Shown: piece by piece, positions 6,777 to 15,154 of the stretch
Layout of the letters: each line of letters opens with the position of its first letter
Numbering within the stretch: the stretch's first letter is position 1
NCBI GenBank assembly: GCA_021737145.1
Contig: JAIPEN010000012.1
Span: forward strand, 1 to 64,000
Reading direction: 5' to 3'
DNA length: 64,000 bases
Origin: Desulfarculaceae bacterium
GTDB lineage: Bacteria > Desulfobacterota > Desulfarculia > Desulfarculales > Desulfarculaceae
Position numbers and translations under genes: made by a program
The notes under the pieces: model-generated
Seen by the model: only the letters and a program-made list of their open reading frames with translations
The model's database searches: none
What the model was told of the DNA's origin: nothing

Positions 6777-9068
6777 CTAATCCCGCATGAGCACCTGGCG
6801 CGGCTTGGAGCCCTCGCTGGGGCCCACGATGCCGTCGCGCTCCATCTGCTCGATGAGGTTGGCCGCCCGGTTGTAGCCCACCTTGAGGCGGCGCTGCACA
6901 TAGCTGATGGAGGCCTGGCCGCTCTCGCGCACCAAGGCCACGGCCTCGGGATAGAGCTCGTCGTCGGCCGAGCCCGGCTCGCCGCCGCCTTCGTCCTCGG
7001 TGGCCTCCACCACGCTCTCGTCGTACTCGGGCTTGGCCTGGGCTTTCCAGAAACCGGTCACCCGGTCGATCTCCTCTTCGCTCACGAACGCGCCGTGCAA
7101 ACGGCTCAGGCCGGTGCTGTCCGGGGGCACGTAGAGCATGTCGCCGTTGCCCAGCAGATGCTCGGCCCCCTGCTGGTCCAGGATGGTGCGGCTGTCCACC
7201 CGGCTGGCCACCTTGAAGGAGATGCGCGAGGGGAAGTTGGCCTTGATCAACCCGGTGATCACATCCACGCTGGGCCGCTGGGTGGCCAGCACCAGGTGGA
7301 TGCCCGCCGCTCGGGCCATCTGGGCCAAACGGGTGATCAGCCCCTCCACCTCCTTGGAGCTGACCATCATCAAATCGGCCAGCTCGTCGATGAACAAGAG
7401 CACGTAGGGCAGCGGGTCCAGGAACTCGGCGCTGCCGTCGGCCAGATGCTCGGGCACCCTGAGCGGCCCCTTGTCGGCCAGGCGCTTGTTGAACGACTCG
7501 ATGTTCTTCACCCCGATCTCGGCCAGCAGCTCGTAGCGCCGCTCCATCTCGCGCACCGCCCAGCGCAGCCCGGCGGTGGCCTCCTTGGGGCTGGTGATGA
7601 TGGGGTAGAGCAGATGGGGGATGTCGGAGTAGGCCGAGAGCTCGATGCGCTTGGGGTCCACCATGAGGATGCGCACCTGCTCCGGGGTGGCCCGGTAAAG
7701 GATGGAGAGCACCAGGCAGTTGATGAACACGCTCTTGCCCGCGCCGGTGGCCCCGGCGATGAGCAGGTGGGGCATGCGGGCCAGGTCGGCCACCATGGGC
7801 TGGCCCAGGATGTCCTTGCCCAGGGCCACGGTCAGCTTGCCTCCGGCCCGCTGGTACACCGGGGCCGACAACAGCTCGCGCAGGGCCACCATCTCCCGGG
7901 TGGGGTTGGGGATCTCGATGCCGATCACCGCCTTGCCCGGAATGGGGGCCACGATGCGGATGGACTTGGCCCGCATGACCATGGCCAGGTCGTCGGCCAG
8001 GCCGGCCACCTTGGATATCTTCACACCCGGCGCCGGCTTGAACTCGTAGCGGGTGACCACCGGCCCGGGCGCCACCTCGCGCACCGCGCCCTTGACCCCG
8101 AAGTCGGCCAGCTTTTCCTCCAGCAGGCGGCTGGTGGCCTTGATGGCCTCCACCTGTTCGGGCGGGGCCGGGCCGGGCCCGGGGTCCAAAAGGTCCAGGG
8201 CGGGCAGCTTGAAGCGGCCCTTCTTGGGGCCGCCCATCACGGTGCCCGAACCGGCCTTGCCCCCGGCCAGGCGGGGCTTGATCACCGGACCGTCGCCATC
8301 GGCCTTGCTCCGGCGGGGAGCCGGGGCGGGCTTGGGCCCGGGAGCCAGCTCGTCCACCCCGGGCTCGGGGCGGGAAATTACTATGTCCACCTCGGGCTCG
8401 GGCTCGGCCACGGGCTCGGGAGCGGGCTCATAGGGCTCCAGGGGTTGGAGCGCGCCGTTGGTGGCCAGGGGGCCTTCCACGGCTGGGGCCTTTAGCTTGG
8501 GGCCCAGCAGGGGCCACAGGGACCAGGCCAGCAGGCCCAGCCCCGCGGCCAAGGCGGCCAGGGGCAGCAGCCAGGCCAGCCAGGGCCATAGGGCGGCCAG
8601 GCCCTGGGCCATGGCCCGGCCCGCTCCGCCGCCCACGGGCAGGGGAGCCCCGCCCAGGCGCAGACTGCCGCCCACCGCGCCCAGCAGGGCGGCCAAGGAC
8701 ACCACCAGGCCCAGGCCCGCGGCCCACAGGGGCAGCATGCGCCCCCGCGCTCCGCCGCTCCACAGCAGCCAGGCGGCCAAGAGAGGCACCAGCACCAGCA
8801 GCCAGGCCCCCAGGCCGAACAAGTCGTAGGCCACCGCGCTCAGGGCCGCGCCGGGCAGGCCCAGCAGGTTGCGCGCCGCGCCGGGCACCTCGTGCAAGGG
8901 CGAGGGGTCGGCCGCGCTGTACCAGGCCAGGGACAGGGCCACGCCCAGGGCGGCCAGGCCCAGGAGCACCGCGCCGACCTTGCGGCCGGCCAGGGCCATC
9001 GCGGCCTTCAGGCGGCTGTTGTCCTTCTTCTTGGGCGCGCGGCGTTTTTTGGCGGCCTTGGGGGGCAA
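6777..9068 (-). CDS. ftsK: DNA translocase FtsK/SpoIIIE
   Basis: Septal DNA pump that moves chromosome ends during division and activates dimer resolution at dif. In order: a basic N-terminus, four or five membrane segments over roughly residues 35-215, a Pro/Glu-rich linker, the alpha/beta RecA-like motor with Walker A GATGAGKS and the segment VDPKRIELSAYSDIPHL, and the gamma winged helix (ISYVQRRLKVGYNRAANLIEQ) that reads KOPS. I choose TTG 9068 (763 residues) because AAAGGA lies six bases upstream. The frame is open to TTG 9143, overlapping plsC, and an ATG near 8999 is also possible. It follows plsC and precedes the small winged-helix gene and lolA. Confidence 0.95.
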   Translation of the reverse strand: MPPKAAKKRRAPKKKDNSRLKAAMALAGRKVGAVLLGLAALGVALSLAWYSAADPSPLHEVPGAARNLLGLPGAALSAVAYDLFGLGAWLLVLVPLLAAWLLWSGGARGRMLPLWAAGLGLVVSLAALLGAVGGSLRLGGAPLPVGGGAGRAMAQGLAALWPWLAWLLPLAALAAGLGLLAWSLWPLLGPKLKAPAVEGPLATNGALQPLEPYEPAPEPVAEPEPEVDIVISRPEPGVDELAPGPKPAPAPRRSKADGDGPVIKPRLAGGKAGSGTVMGGPKKGRFKLPALDLLDPGPGPAPPEQVEAIKATSRLLEEKLADFGVKGAVREVAPGPVVTRYEFKPAPGVKISKVAGLADDLAMVMRAKSIRIVAPIPGKAVIGIEIPNPTREMVALRELLSAPVYQRAGGKLTVALGKDILGQPMVADLARMPHLLIAGATGAGKSVFINCLVLSILYRATPEQVRILMVDPKRIELSAYSDIPHLLYPIITSPKEATAGLRWAVREMERRYELLAEIGVKNIESFNKRLADKGPLRVPEHLADGSAEFLDPLPYVLLFIDELADLMMVSSKEVEGLITRLAQMARAAGIHLVLATQRPSVDVITGLIKANFPSRISFKVASRVDSRTILDQQGAEHLLGNGDMLYVPPDSTGLSRLHGAFVSEEEIDRVTGFWKAQAKPEYDESVVEATEDEGGGEPGSADDELYPEAVALVRESGQASISYVQRRLKVGYNRAANLIEQMERDGIVGPSEGSKPRQVLMRD

Positions 9069-9117
9069 GGGTCGTCCTTTCTGGGCCAGGCGGTGCGCCC
9101 GGCTCTGGCTTCTCAAT

Positions 9118-9942
9118 CTAGGCGGAGGTCCCGGGGCTGTCAACCGGCGCCCCTTCCGCGCCGCGTTGCAGGGCCAGGATTCGCTGCCGCACCTCCTCGG
9201 AAAGCCCCTCGCGGGCCTCGGAGCTCAGGCCCTCGGCCGGGATGGGCTGGCCCAGGATCACCTCGATGGACCCCGGGTCCAGGATCAGGCTGTCGTCCAC
9301 CAGGGCCTGGTGTGCGCCCTTGATGAAAAAGGGCACCACCGGACGGCCGGACCGGATGGCCAGCAGAAAGCCGCCGCTCTTGAAGGGAAGCAGCTTTCCG
9401 TCGGTGGAGCGGGTGCCTTCGGGAAATATGACCACGCTGGTGTCCTGGCTCACCCGGCGGGCCGCCTCTATGAGGCTTTGCAGGGCCTGGCGCCCGGCCG
9501 AGCGGTCGATGGGTATGTCGCCCACCGCCTTGAGGGCCGCACCGAACAACGGTATGGAGAACAACTCCTTCTTGGCCACCCACCGGAAGTTCTTGGGCAG
9601 CACCGCCTGCAGGCTGGGGATGTCCAGGGCAGAGGCGTGGTTGCCCGCGAAAACATAGGTGGCTCCGGGCTCCAGGTTGTCCAGGCCCCGGATGCGCACC
9701 CTGCATCCGATGCCCCCCATGAGCAGGCGGGCCCACCAGCGGGCGGCCCATTGCAGCTTGTGGTCGCTCACCCCCAGGGCGTAGCCGATGAGCACCAGCG
9801 AACACAGGAGCACGGTGAGCAGGAATAGCCAAGACAAGGCCCAACCGGACCAGAGATAGCGCAAGGGCAGCCACCAGCGGCCCGGTTTAACAGCCTTTTT
9901 GGCCTTGGCTTGCGGCCCTTTCTGTCCCTGTGCTACAGTCAA
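9118..9942 (-). CDS. plsC: 1-acyl-sn-glycerol-3-phosphate acyltransferase
   Basis: A 274-residue PlsC-family acyltransferase that makes phosphatidic acid at the inner membrane. The catalytic motif NHASALD (NHx4D) lies near residue 102, the FPEGTRS substrate motif near residue 174, and a membrane segment ([21 protein letters not shown]) precedes the catalytic domain. The start at TTG 9942 is the only upstream candidate I see and has a poorly spaced GAAGG, so the N-terminus is uncertain. It diverges from ssb with only 28 bp between them, so the ssb promoter probably lies inside this gene. Confidence 0.9.
   Translation of the reverse strand: MTVAQGQKGPQAKAKKAVKPGRWWLPLRYLWSGWALSWLFLLTVLLCSLVLIGYALGVSDHKLQWAARWWARLLMGGIGCRVRIRGLDNLEPGATYVFAGNHASALDIPSLQAVLPKNFRWVAKKELFSIPLFGAALKAVGDIPIDRSAGRQALQSLIEAARRVSQDTSVVIFPEGTRSTDGKLLPFKSGGFLLAIRSGRPVVPFFIKGAHQALVDDSLILDPGSIEVILGQPIPAEGLSSEAREGLSEEVRQRILALQRGAEGAPVDSPGTSA
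9910..9939 (+). promoter_or_regulatory. possible sigma70 promoter for ssb
   Basis: TTGCGG at 9910-9915 and TACAGT at 9934-9939, 18 bases apart, lie 31 bases before the ssb start and inside the 5' end of plsC on the other strand. The match is moderate; the tight divergent gene pair makes a promoter here necessary. Confidence 0.35.
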
Positions 9943-9970
9943 CCTTCGAATCCCATTCAGGAGTCAAAGC

Positions 9971-10462
<492 letters not shown>

Positions 10463-10485
10463 GCCCCCGGCTCAGATCGTATTTC

Positions 10486-10515
10486 GGCCCCGCCCTCGCG
10501 GCGGGGCCTTGCTTT
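10486..10515 (+). terminator. terminator after ssb
   Basis: Perfect 9-bp stem GGCCCCGCC (10486-10494) with GGCGGGGCC (10500-10508), five-base loop, followed by TTGCTTT. Confidence 0.8.
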
Positions 10516-10559
10516 GGGCCCTCCCCTGCCCTAAATTTAGCCGTGGAAGGAGCTTGCCC

Positions 10560-11171
10560 ATGATCCTGGAGATAAATCCAGAGCATCCCCAGCCCCGGCG
10601 CATCGCCCAGGTGGTCCAGGCCCTCGAGTCCGGCGGGGTGGTGGCCTATCCCACGGACACCATCTACGGCCTGGGCTGCGACATCCACAACAAGAAGGCA
10701 CTCAAGCGCCTGCACCAGATCAAGCGGCAGCCGGAGTCAAAGCCCTTTTCCTTCATCTGCCCGGACCTGAGCTACCTCAGCCGCTACGCCCTGGTGACCA
10801 ACTACGCCTACAAGACCCTCAAGCGCCTGCTGCCCGGGCCCTACACCTTTATCCTCACCGGCAGCCGCGAGGTGCCGGGCATGATGCTCACCCGGCGCAA
10901 GACCGCGGGCATCCGCGTCCCGAGCCACCCCGTTCCCCTGGCCATCGTCGAGGCCCTGGGCCGTCCCCTGGCCAGCGCATCCGCCACCGACCGCGAAGGC
11001 AACGAGCTCTTGAGCGCCTGGGATATCGAGGATGCCCTGGGCCACGCCCTGGACCTGGTGGTGGACGGCGGGCCGGTGCCCGGCGTGGCCTCCAGCGTGA
11101 TCAGCCTGGTGGACGACCAGCCAGAAGTGATCCGCGAGGGAGCCGGCCCGGTGGAGGAGTTCCTGCTCTAG
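10560..11171 (+). CDS. YciO-type Sua5/YrdC domain protein
   Basis: A 203-residue protein of the Sua5/YciO/YrdC family. The founding members make threonylcarbamoyl-AMP for the t6A modification of tRNA. It shows VVAYPTDTIYGLGCD (residues 26-40), KRQPESKPFSFICPD, LLPGPYTFIL, RRKTAGIRVPSHP, and the SA(T)DREG region. The spacing and the phrases around KRQP...KPF are closer to YciO than to TsaC. YciO has weak or uncertain activity, so the role in t6A is an inference. The ATG has AAGGAG seven bases upstream; the longer frame upstream overlaps the ssb terminator and is not used. Confidence 0.88.
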   Translation: MILEINPEHPQPRRIAQVVQALESGGVVAYPTDTIYGLGCDIHNKKALKRLHQIKRQPESKPFSFICPDLSYLSRYALVTNYAYKTLKRLLPGPYTFILTGSREVPGMMLTRRKTAGIRVPSHPVPLAIVEALGRPLASASATDREGNELLSAWDIEDALGHALDLVVDGGPVPGVASSVISLVDDQPEVIREGAGPVEEFLL

Positions 11172-11211
11172 CCTCCTCCCCGCCACGCGCCAACGCGCAA
11201 GGAGGGACCAC

Positions 11212-11901
11212 ATGAAAAAAATCGGTTTGGTGGGCGGCCTGGGGCCGGAATCGACCTCGGACTATTACAAGGGCATCATAGCGGCCTTTGCCGGCCAGGA
11301 TGGTTACGACTACCCCGAGGTGTTCATCCACAGCCTGAACCTGGGCCCGGTGCTGAAGATGTTCGCCGTCCAGGCCTGGGAGGATCTGGCCGATTTGCTG
11401 GTGGCCAGCGTGGAAGCCCTGGCCCGGGCCGGGGCCGACTTCGCGGCCATCGCCTCCAACACCCCCCATCTGGTCTTCGACCAGGTGCAGGCACGCTCTC
11501 CCCTGCCCCTGGTGAGCATCGCTCAAGCCACAGCCCGCCGCGCCGCCCAACTGAGCCTGGCCCGGCCAGGGCTGCTGGCCACCCTCACCACCATGGGCTC
11601 GGACCTGTACCAGCGGATACTGGAGCCCCTGGGCATGGAGGTGAAGGTGCCGTCCGCCGCGGAGCAGGCTCTCATTCAAATGAAGCTGGATGATGAGATC
11701 GAGCGGGGCGTCTTCCGGGAAGATACCCGGCGGGCTCTGCTGGGCATCGTGGCCCGCCTCAAACAGGAGCAGGGCATAGACGGGGTGATCCTCGGCTGCA
11801 CCGAGCTGCCCCTGCTCCTCACCCGCGACGAGTTGGGTTTGCCTTTTCTGAACACCGCGGCCATCCACGTGGAGGCTATTGTGGACTACTGCCGCGGCTA
11901 G
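11212..11901 (+). CDS. aspartate/glutamate racemase family protein
   Basis: A 229-residue cofactor-independent racemase of the Asp/Glu racemase superfamily, with IGLVGGLGPESTSDYY at the N-terminus and a two-domain repeat. The classical enzymes use two cysteines. Here the second is present (Cys196 in LGCTELPLL), but the first position is Ser82 (ASNTPH). Members with a non-cysteine first residue are known to act as one-sided, stereospecific racemases, so activity is plausible but altered. Start ATG has AAGGAGG upstream. It follows the YciO gene by 40 bp and converges on the MFS gene. Confidence 0.9.
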   Translation: MKKIGLVGGLGPESTSDYYKGIIAAFAGQDGYDYPEVFIHSLNLGPVLKMFAVQAWEDLADLLVASVEALARAGADFAAIASNTPHLVFDQVQARSPLPLVSIAQATARRAAQLSLARPGLLATLTTMGSDLYQRILEPLGMEVKVPSAAEQALIQMKLDDEIERGVFREDTRRALLGIVARLKQEQGIDGVILGCTELPLLLTRDELGLPFLNTAAIHVEAIVDYCRG

Positions 11902-11936
11902 TCCTCCCTCCCCGGGGATCCTGCTTTTTTGCGGCG

Positions 11937-13406
11937 TTATCGCAGCCCCGCCTTGGCGCGGGCCTTGTTGCGGCTCTCCAGCCACCAGGCCACCACGGCC
12001 ACCACGATGCTGCTGGTGCCCAGCCAGGCGGCCACCTGATAGGCCCCGGCCACCCCGGCCACCAGGGCCTCGGGCGGCGCGCTCATGAGGTTGCTCTGGT
12101 CGGCCAGGGGGGCGGCGGCCAGGAAGTACATGCTGAACACCGCGCCCATCAGGGGCACGCCCGAGGTGTTGCCCAGGGTGCGCGACAAAGACACCAGCCC
12201 CGAGGCCATGCCCAGGCGCTCCTTGGGCGCGTGTCCCAAGATGGCGCTGTTGTTGGGCGCCTGAAAGAGGCCCAGGCCCAGCCCCACCGGCGAGACCCGG
12301 AGCACGTACTCCAGGGGCGACAGGTGCAGCCTGAGGCCGCTGAGGGCCAGGCAGCCGCCCACCAGCAGCACCAGGCCCACCAGGCTCACCGGACGGTGGC
12401 CGAAGCGGTCGGCGCACCACCCGGCCACGGGCGAGCTGATGCCCATGGTCACCGGCACCACCAGCATGAAAAAGCCCACCTGAAGCGGCGTGTAGCCCTC
12501 GGCCACCTCCAGGTAGATGGGCAGCACGAACACCCCGCCCAGAATCAAGAAGGCGATCCAGCCCATGACCAGGCCCAGGCTGAACTCCGGCGCCTTGAAC
12601 AGGCCCAGGGGCATCATGGGCGAGGTGGAGTGGTGCTCCACCCATATGAACAGTCCCACCCCGGCCAGGCTGGCCAGCAGCAGGGCCGGGGAGGCGCCGT
12701 GGTCAAAGCCGTGGTGCTGCCCCAGGGTCATGCCCAGGGCGTAGCAGATCAGGGCCAAAAAGAGCACCAGGGCCCCGGCCGAGTCGAAGCGCTCCCCGCC
12801 CGGCCCCCGCCAGCCGGCGGGCACGTAGCGGGTTACCATGAACCAGGCCAGCAGGCACACCGGCAGGTTGACCAGGAAGATGAAGCGCCAGCCCACGGTG
12901 GCGATGAGCATGCCGCCCAGGGGAGGCCCCACCGCCAGGCCCAGGGAAACCGCGGTGCCCATGACGCCCAGCACCCGGCCCCGTTGCTCGGGCGGGGACA
13001 TCTCGGTGACGATGGCCATGCCCAGGGCCTGCATCATCACCGTGCCCAGGGCCTGCAAACCGCGAAACACGATGAGGCTGTAGGCCCCCGGAGCCATGCC
13101 GCACAGGGCCGAGCCCACCCCGAAGATGACGATGCCCCAGAGGTAGATTCGCTTCTTGCCGTACATGTCGCCCAGGCGGGCCGCCCCCAGCATCAGGGAG
13201 GTGATGACCAGGGCGTAGCTGACCACCACCCACTCGATCACCGCCAGCCCGACCCCCAGCTCGGCCATGAGGGTGGGCAGGGAGATGTTGACGATGCTGA
13301 GGTCCATGGTGCCCATGAACACGCTCAGGCCGATGCCCAACAGGGCCATGACCCGGTTGTGTTCCGGGACCACGGGAGGCGCGGCGGTTGGCGGGGCCTG
13401 GTTCAT
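11937..13406 (-). CDS. MFS drug:proton antiporter, DHA2/EmrB type
   Basis: About 489 residues with 14 predicted membrane segments. The DHA2 signatures are present: FMGTMDLSIVNISLPT in segment 1, ARLGDMYGKKRIYLWG (motif A loop) and GTAVSLGLAVGPPLGG (motif C, antiporter) in segment 5. It probably exports amphipathic compounds using the proton gradient; substrate unknown. I start at ATG 13406, eight bases after AGGA; an ATG three codons earlier lacks space for the site. No periplasmic adaptor (EmrA) or regulator is adjacent, so it may work alone. Confidence 0.9.
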   Translation of the reverse strand: MNQAPPTAAPPVVPEHNRVMALLGIGLSVFMGTMDLSIVNISLPTLMAELGVGLAVIEWVVVSYALVITSLMLGAARLGDMYGKKRIYLWGIVIFGVGSALCGMAPGAYSLIVFRGLQALGTVMMQALGMAIVTEMSPPEQRGRVLGVMGTAVSLGLAVGPPLGGMLIATVGWRFIFLVNLPVCLLAWFMVTRYVPAGWRGPGGERFDSAGALVLFLALICYALGMTLGQHHGFDHGASPALLLASLAGVGLFIWVEHHSTSPMMPLGLFKAPEFSLGLVMGWIAFLILGGVFVLPIYLEVAEGYTPLQVGFFMLVVPVTMGISSPVAGWCADRFGHRPVSLVGLVLLVGGCLALSGLRLHLSPLEYVLRVSPVGLGLGLFQAPNNSAILGHAPKERLGMASGLVSLSRTLGNTSGVPLMGAVFSMYFLAAAPLADQSNLMSAPPEALVAGVAGAYQVAAWLGTSSIVVAVVAWWLESRNKARAKAGLR

Positions 13407-13489
13407 GGACGGCATCCTGACACCGGGTTGAAGAGAAGCAAGCTAGGAATTCTACCACCCAGCGGCAGGTTGGCCAGGCGGTGGAGCGC

Positions 13490-14251
13490 TCAGTCCCGGG
13501 GCAGGGGCCGCTCCAGGTACAGCAGGGTGCCGCCCACCGCGGCCAGGGGCAGAAAGGCGAAGTTGACCACCGGGATCAGGCCCAGGGCCAGCACCGAGCT
13601 GCCGTAGCCCAGCCAGCCCAGGCCCAGCCCGCGCACGTAGCGGCCCTTTTGCTTGAGGCTCAGGCCCCGGCGGTCCAGGGGATAGTCCATGAACTCCAGG
13701 GCCAGGAAGTAGGCGGTGACCAGCCAGGCCAGGACGGCGTATATGGCTCCGCCCAGGCCGGGGATCAGGTTGATCAGCAGCAAGGGCAGCATGACCGCCA
13801 GGTAGATGAGCAGGCGCATGAGGCTCTGGCGTATCACCCTGAGCACGTCGCGCATCAGCCCGCTGTCGGCCCAGTCCGCGCCCGGCGGCATGCCGCTGGC
13901 CAGGGCCTCGGTGCGGCGGGTGAGCAGCTCCAAAAAGGGCTCGGACACGATACGCCCCACCACCGCGAACAGATATATCTCCAGGGCCAGCAGGGCCAGC
14001 ACGACGAGCACCAGCACCACGTAGAGCAGCGCCGCCCACCACCAGCCCTCGCCGCCCGGGAGCAGGCTTCTAATCCAGCCGCCCAAATAGGTGTAGGAGA
14101 GCCAGAAGGCCAGCACGAAGACCGCCAGGTTCAATAGGAAAGGCATCGCGGCCAGGGGCCACAGTCGCTTGTGGCGCCAGATAAAGCCCCAGGCCCTCGG
14201 CACCGTGGCCGCGGCGTGGAAAAAGCTCAGGGGGTTGACTGGCGAGGGCAT
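13490..14251 (-). CDS. EI24 / CysZ-like integral membrane protein
   Basis: A 253-residue polytopic membrane protein with five to six hydrophobic segments and the EI24/CysZ family phrases PRAWGFIWRHKRLWPLAAMPF, EPFLELL, INLIPGLGGAIYAVLAW and FLALEFMDYPLDRRG. CysZ members move sulfate, but many homologues have no known substrate. It lies three bases after sppA and is the last gene of the hisC-cmk-rpsA-sppA unit, which gives no hint of sulfate assimilation. Confidence 0.85.
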   Translation of the reverse strand: MPSPVNPLSFFHAAATVPRAWGFIWRHKRLWPLAAMPFLLNLAVFVLAFWLSYTYLGGWIRSLLPGGEGWWWAALLYVVLVLVVLALLALEIYLFAVVGRIVSEPFLELLTRRTEALASGMPPGADWADSGLMRDVLRVIRQSLMRLLIYLAVMLPLLLINLIPGLGGAIYAVLAWLVTAYFLALEFMDYPLDRRGLSLKQKGRYVRGLGLGWLGYGSSVLALGLIPVVNFAFLPLAAVGGTLLYLERPLPRD

Positions 14252-14254
14252 GTC

Positions 14255-15142
14255 CTAAAGCGAAGGCGGCCAGCGGAATTGCAGGCCGGGGGTGGCCCCG
14301 GCCGCGGCCTTCAGCTCATGAAAGAACAGGCGCACCTGCTCGCGCAAAAAGCTGGCCAGCCAAGACTGCTTGTCCTCGGGCCACACCAGGGTGGGCTCGC
14401 CCTTGATGCCGCCCAGTCGGGCGGCCAGGGCCACCGCGTCCTCGAAGTTGCCCAGGGCGTCCACCAGGCCCAGCTGCTTGGCCTTGGCTCCGGTGAAGAT
14501 GCCTCCATGGGCGATGGCCGCCACCTGCTCGTACTTCATGTGCCGGCCCCGGGCCACGTCGGCGATGAACTGGCGGTGGGTCTGGTCGATCATCTCCTGC
14601 AGGTTCTGCTTCTGGCCCTCGCTCAGGGAGCGGTAGACCATGCCCATGCCCTTTAGCTTGCCCGCCTGCACGGTCTGCACGCTCAGGCCCAGCTTTTCCA
14701 TGAGCTTGTGGGCGTCGGGGATATTGATGATCACCCCGATGGAGCCGGTTAGGCTGGCCGGGGAGGCCACTATCTTGGTGCAGGGGCTCAGCAGATAGTA
14801 GCCCCCGCTGGCGGCCACCCCGCCCATGGAGCCCACCACCGGCTTGAAGCGCGCGGTGCGGGCCACCTCGCGGCAGATCTCCTGGCTGGCCGCGGCCCCG
14901 CCGCCGCCGGAGTCGACCCGGATGACGATGGCCTTGATGGAGCTGTCGCGCCGCAGGCGTATGAGCTGCTCGTTATAGGCGCGGGAAGATGCGATGATGC
15001 CGTAGACCGGCAGCACCGCCACCTTGCCGCCAAAAAAGGCCGTGGGGCGGAGCCCCGGTTTGACAACCAACAGGGCTCCGCCGAACACGGCCACGATCAG
15101 GGCGCAAACCCCGATGGCCAGGGCCAGGGGGTGCTTTTTCAT
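14255..15142 (-). CDS. sppA: signal peptide peptidase SppA, 36-kDa type
   Basis: A 295-residue serine protease of family S49 that degrades cleaved signal peptides in the inner membrane. One N-terminal membrane anchor (residues 8-28) is followed by the crotonase-like protease fold. The nucleophile serine lies in GGVAASGGYY (about residue 110) and the general-base lysine in AGKLKGMG (about residue 164). The length fits the short single-domain SppA. Start ATG lies 12 bp after the rpsA stop, so it is co-transcribed with rpsA. Confidence 0.93.
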   Translation of the reverse strand: MKKHPLALAIGVCALIVAVFGGALLVVKPGLRPTAFFGGKVAVLPVYGIIASSRAYNEQLIRLRRDSSIKAIVIRVDSGGGGAAASQEICREVARTARFKPVVGSMGGVAASGGYYLLSPCTKIVASPASLTGSIGVIINIPDAHKLMEKLGLSVQTVQAGKLKGMGMVYRSLSEGQKQNLQEMIDQTHRQFIADVARGRHMKYEQVAAIAHGGIFTGAKAKQLGLVDALGNFEDAVALAARLGGIKGEPTLVWPEDKQSWLASFLREQVRLFFHELKAAAGATPGLQFRWPPSL

Positions 15143-15154
15143 GCTTTCAACCGC

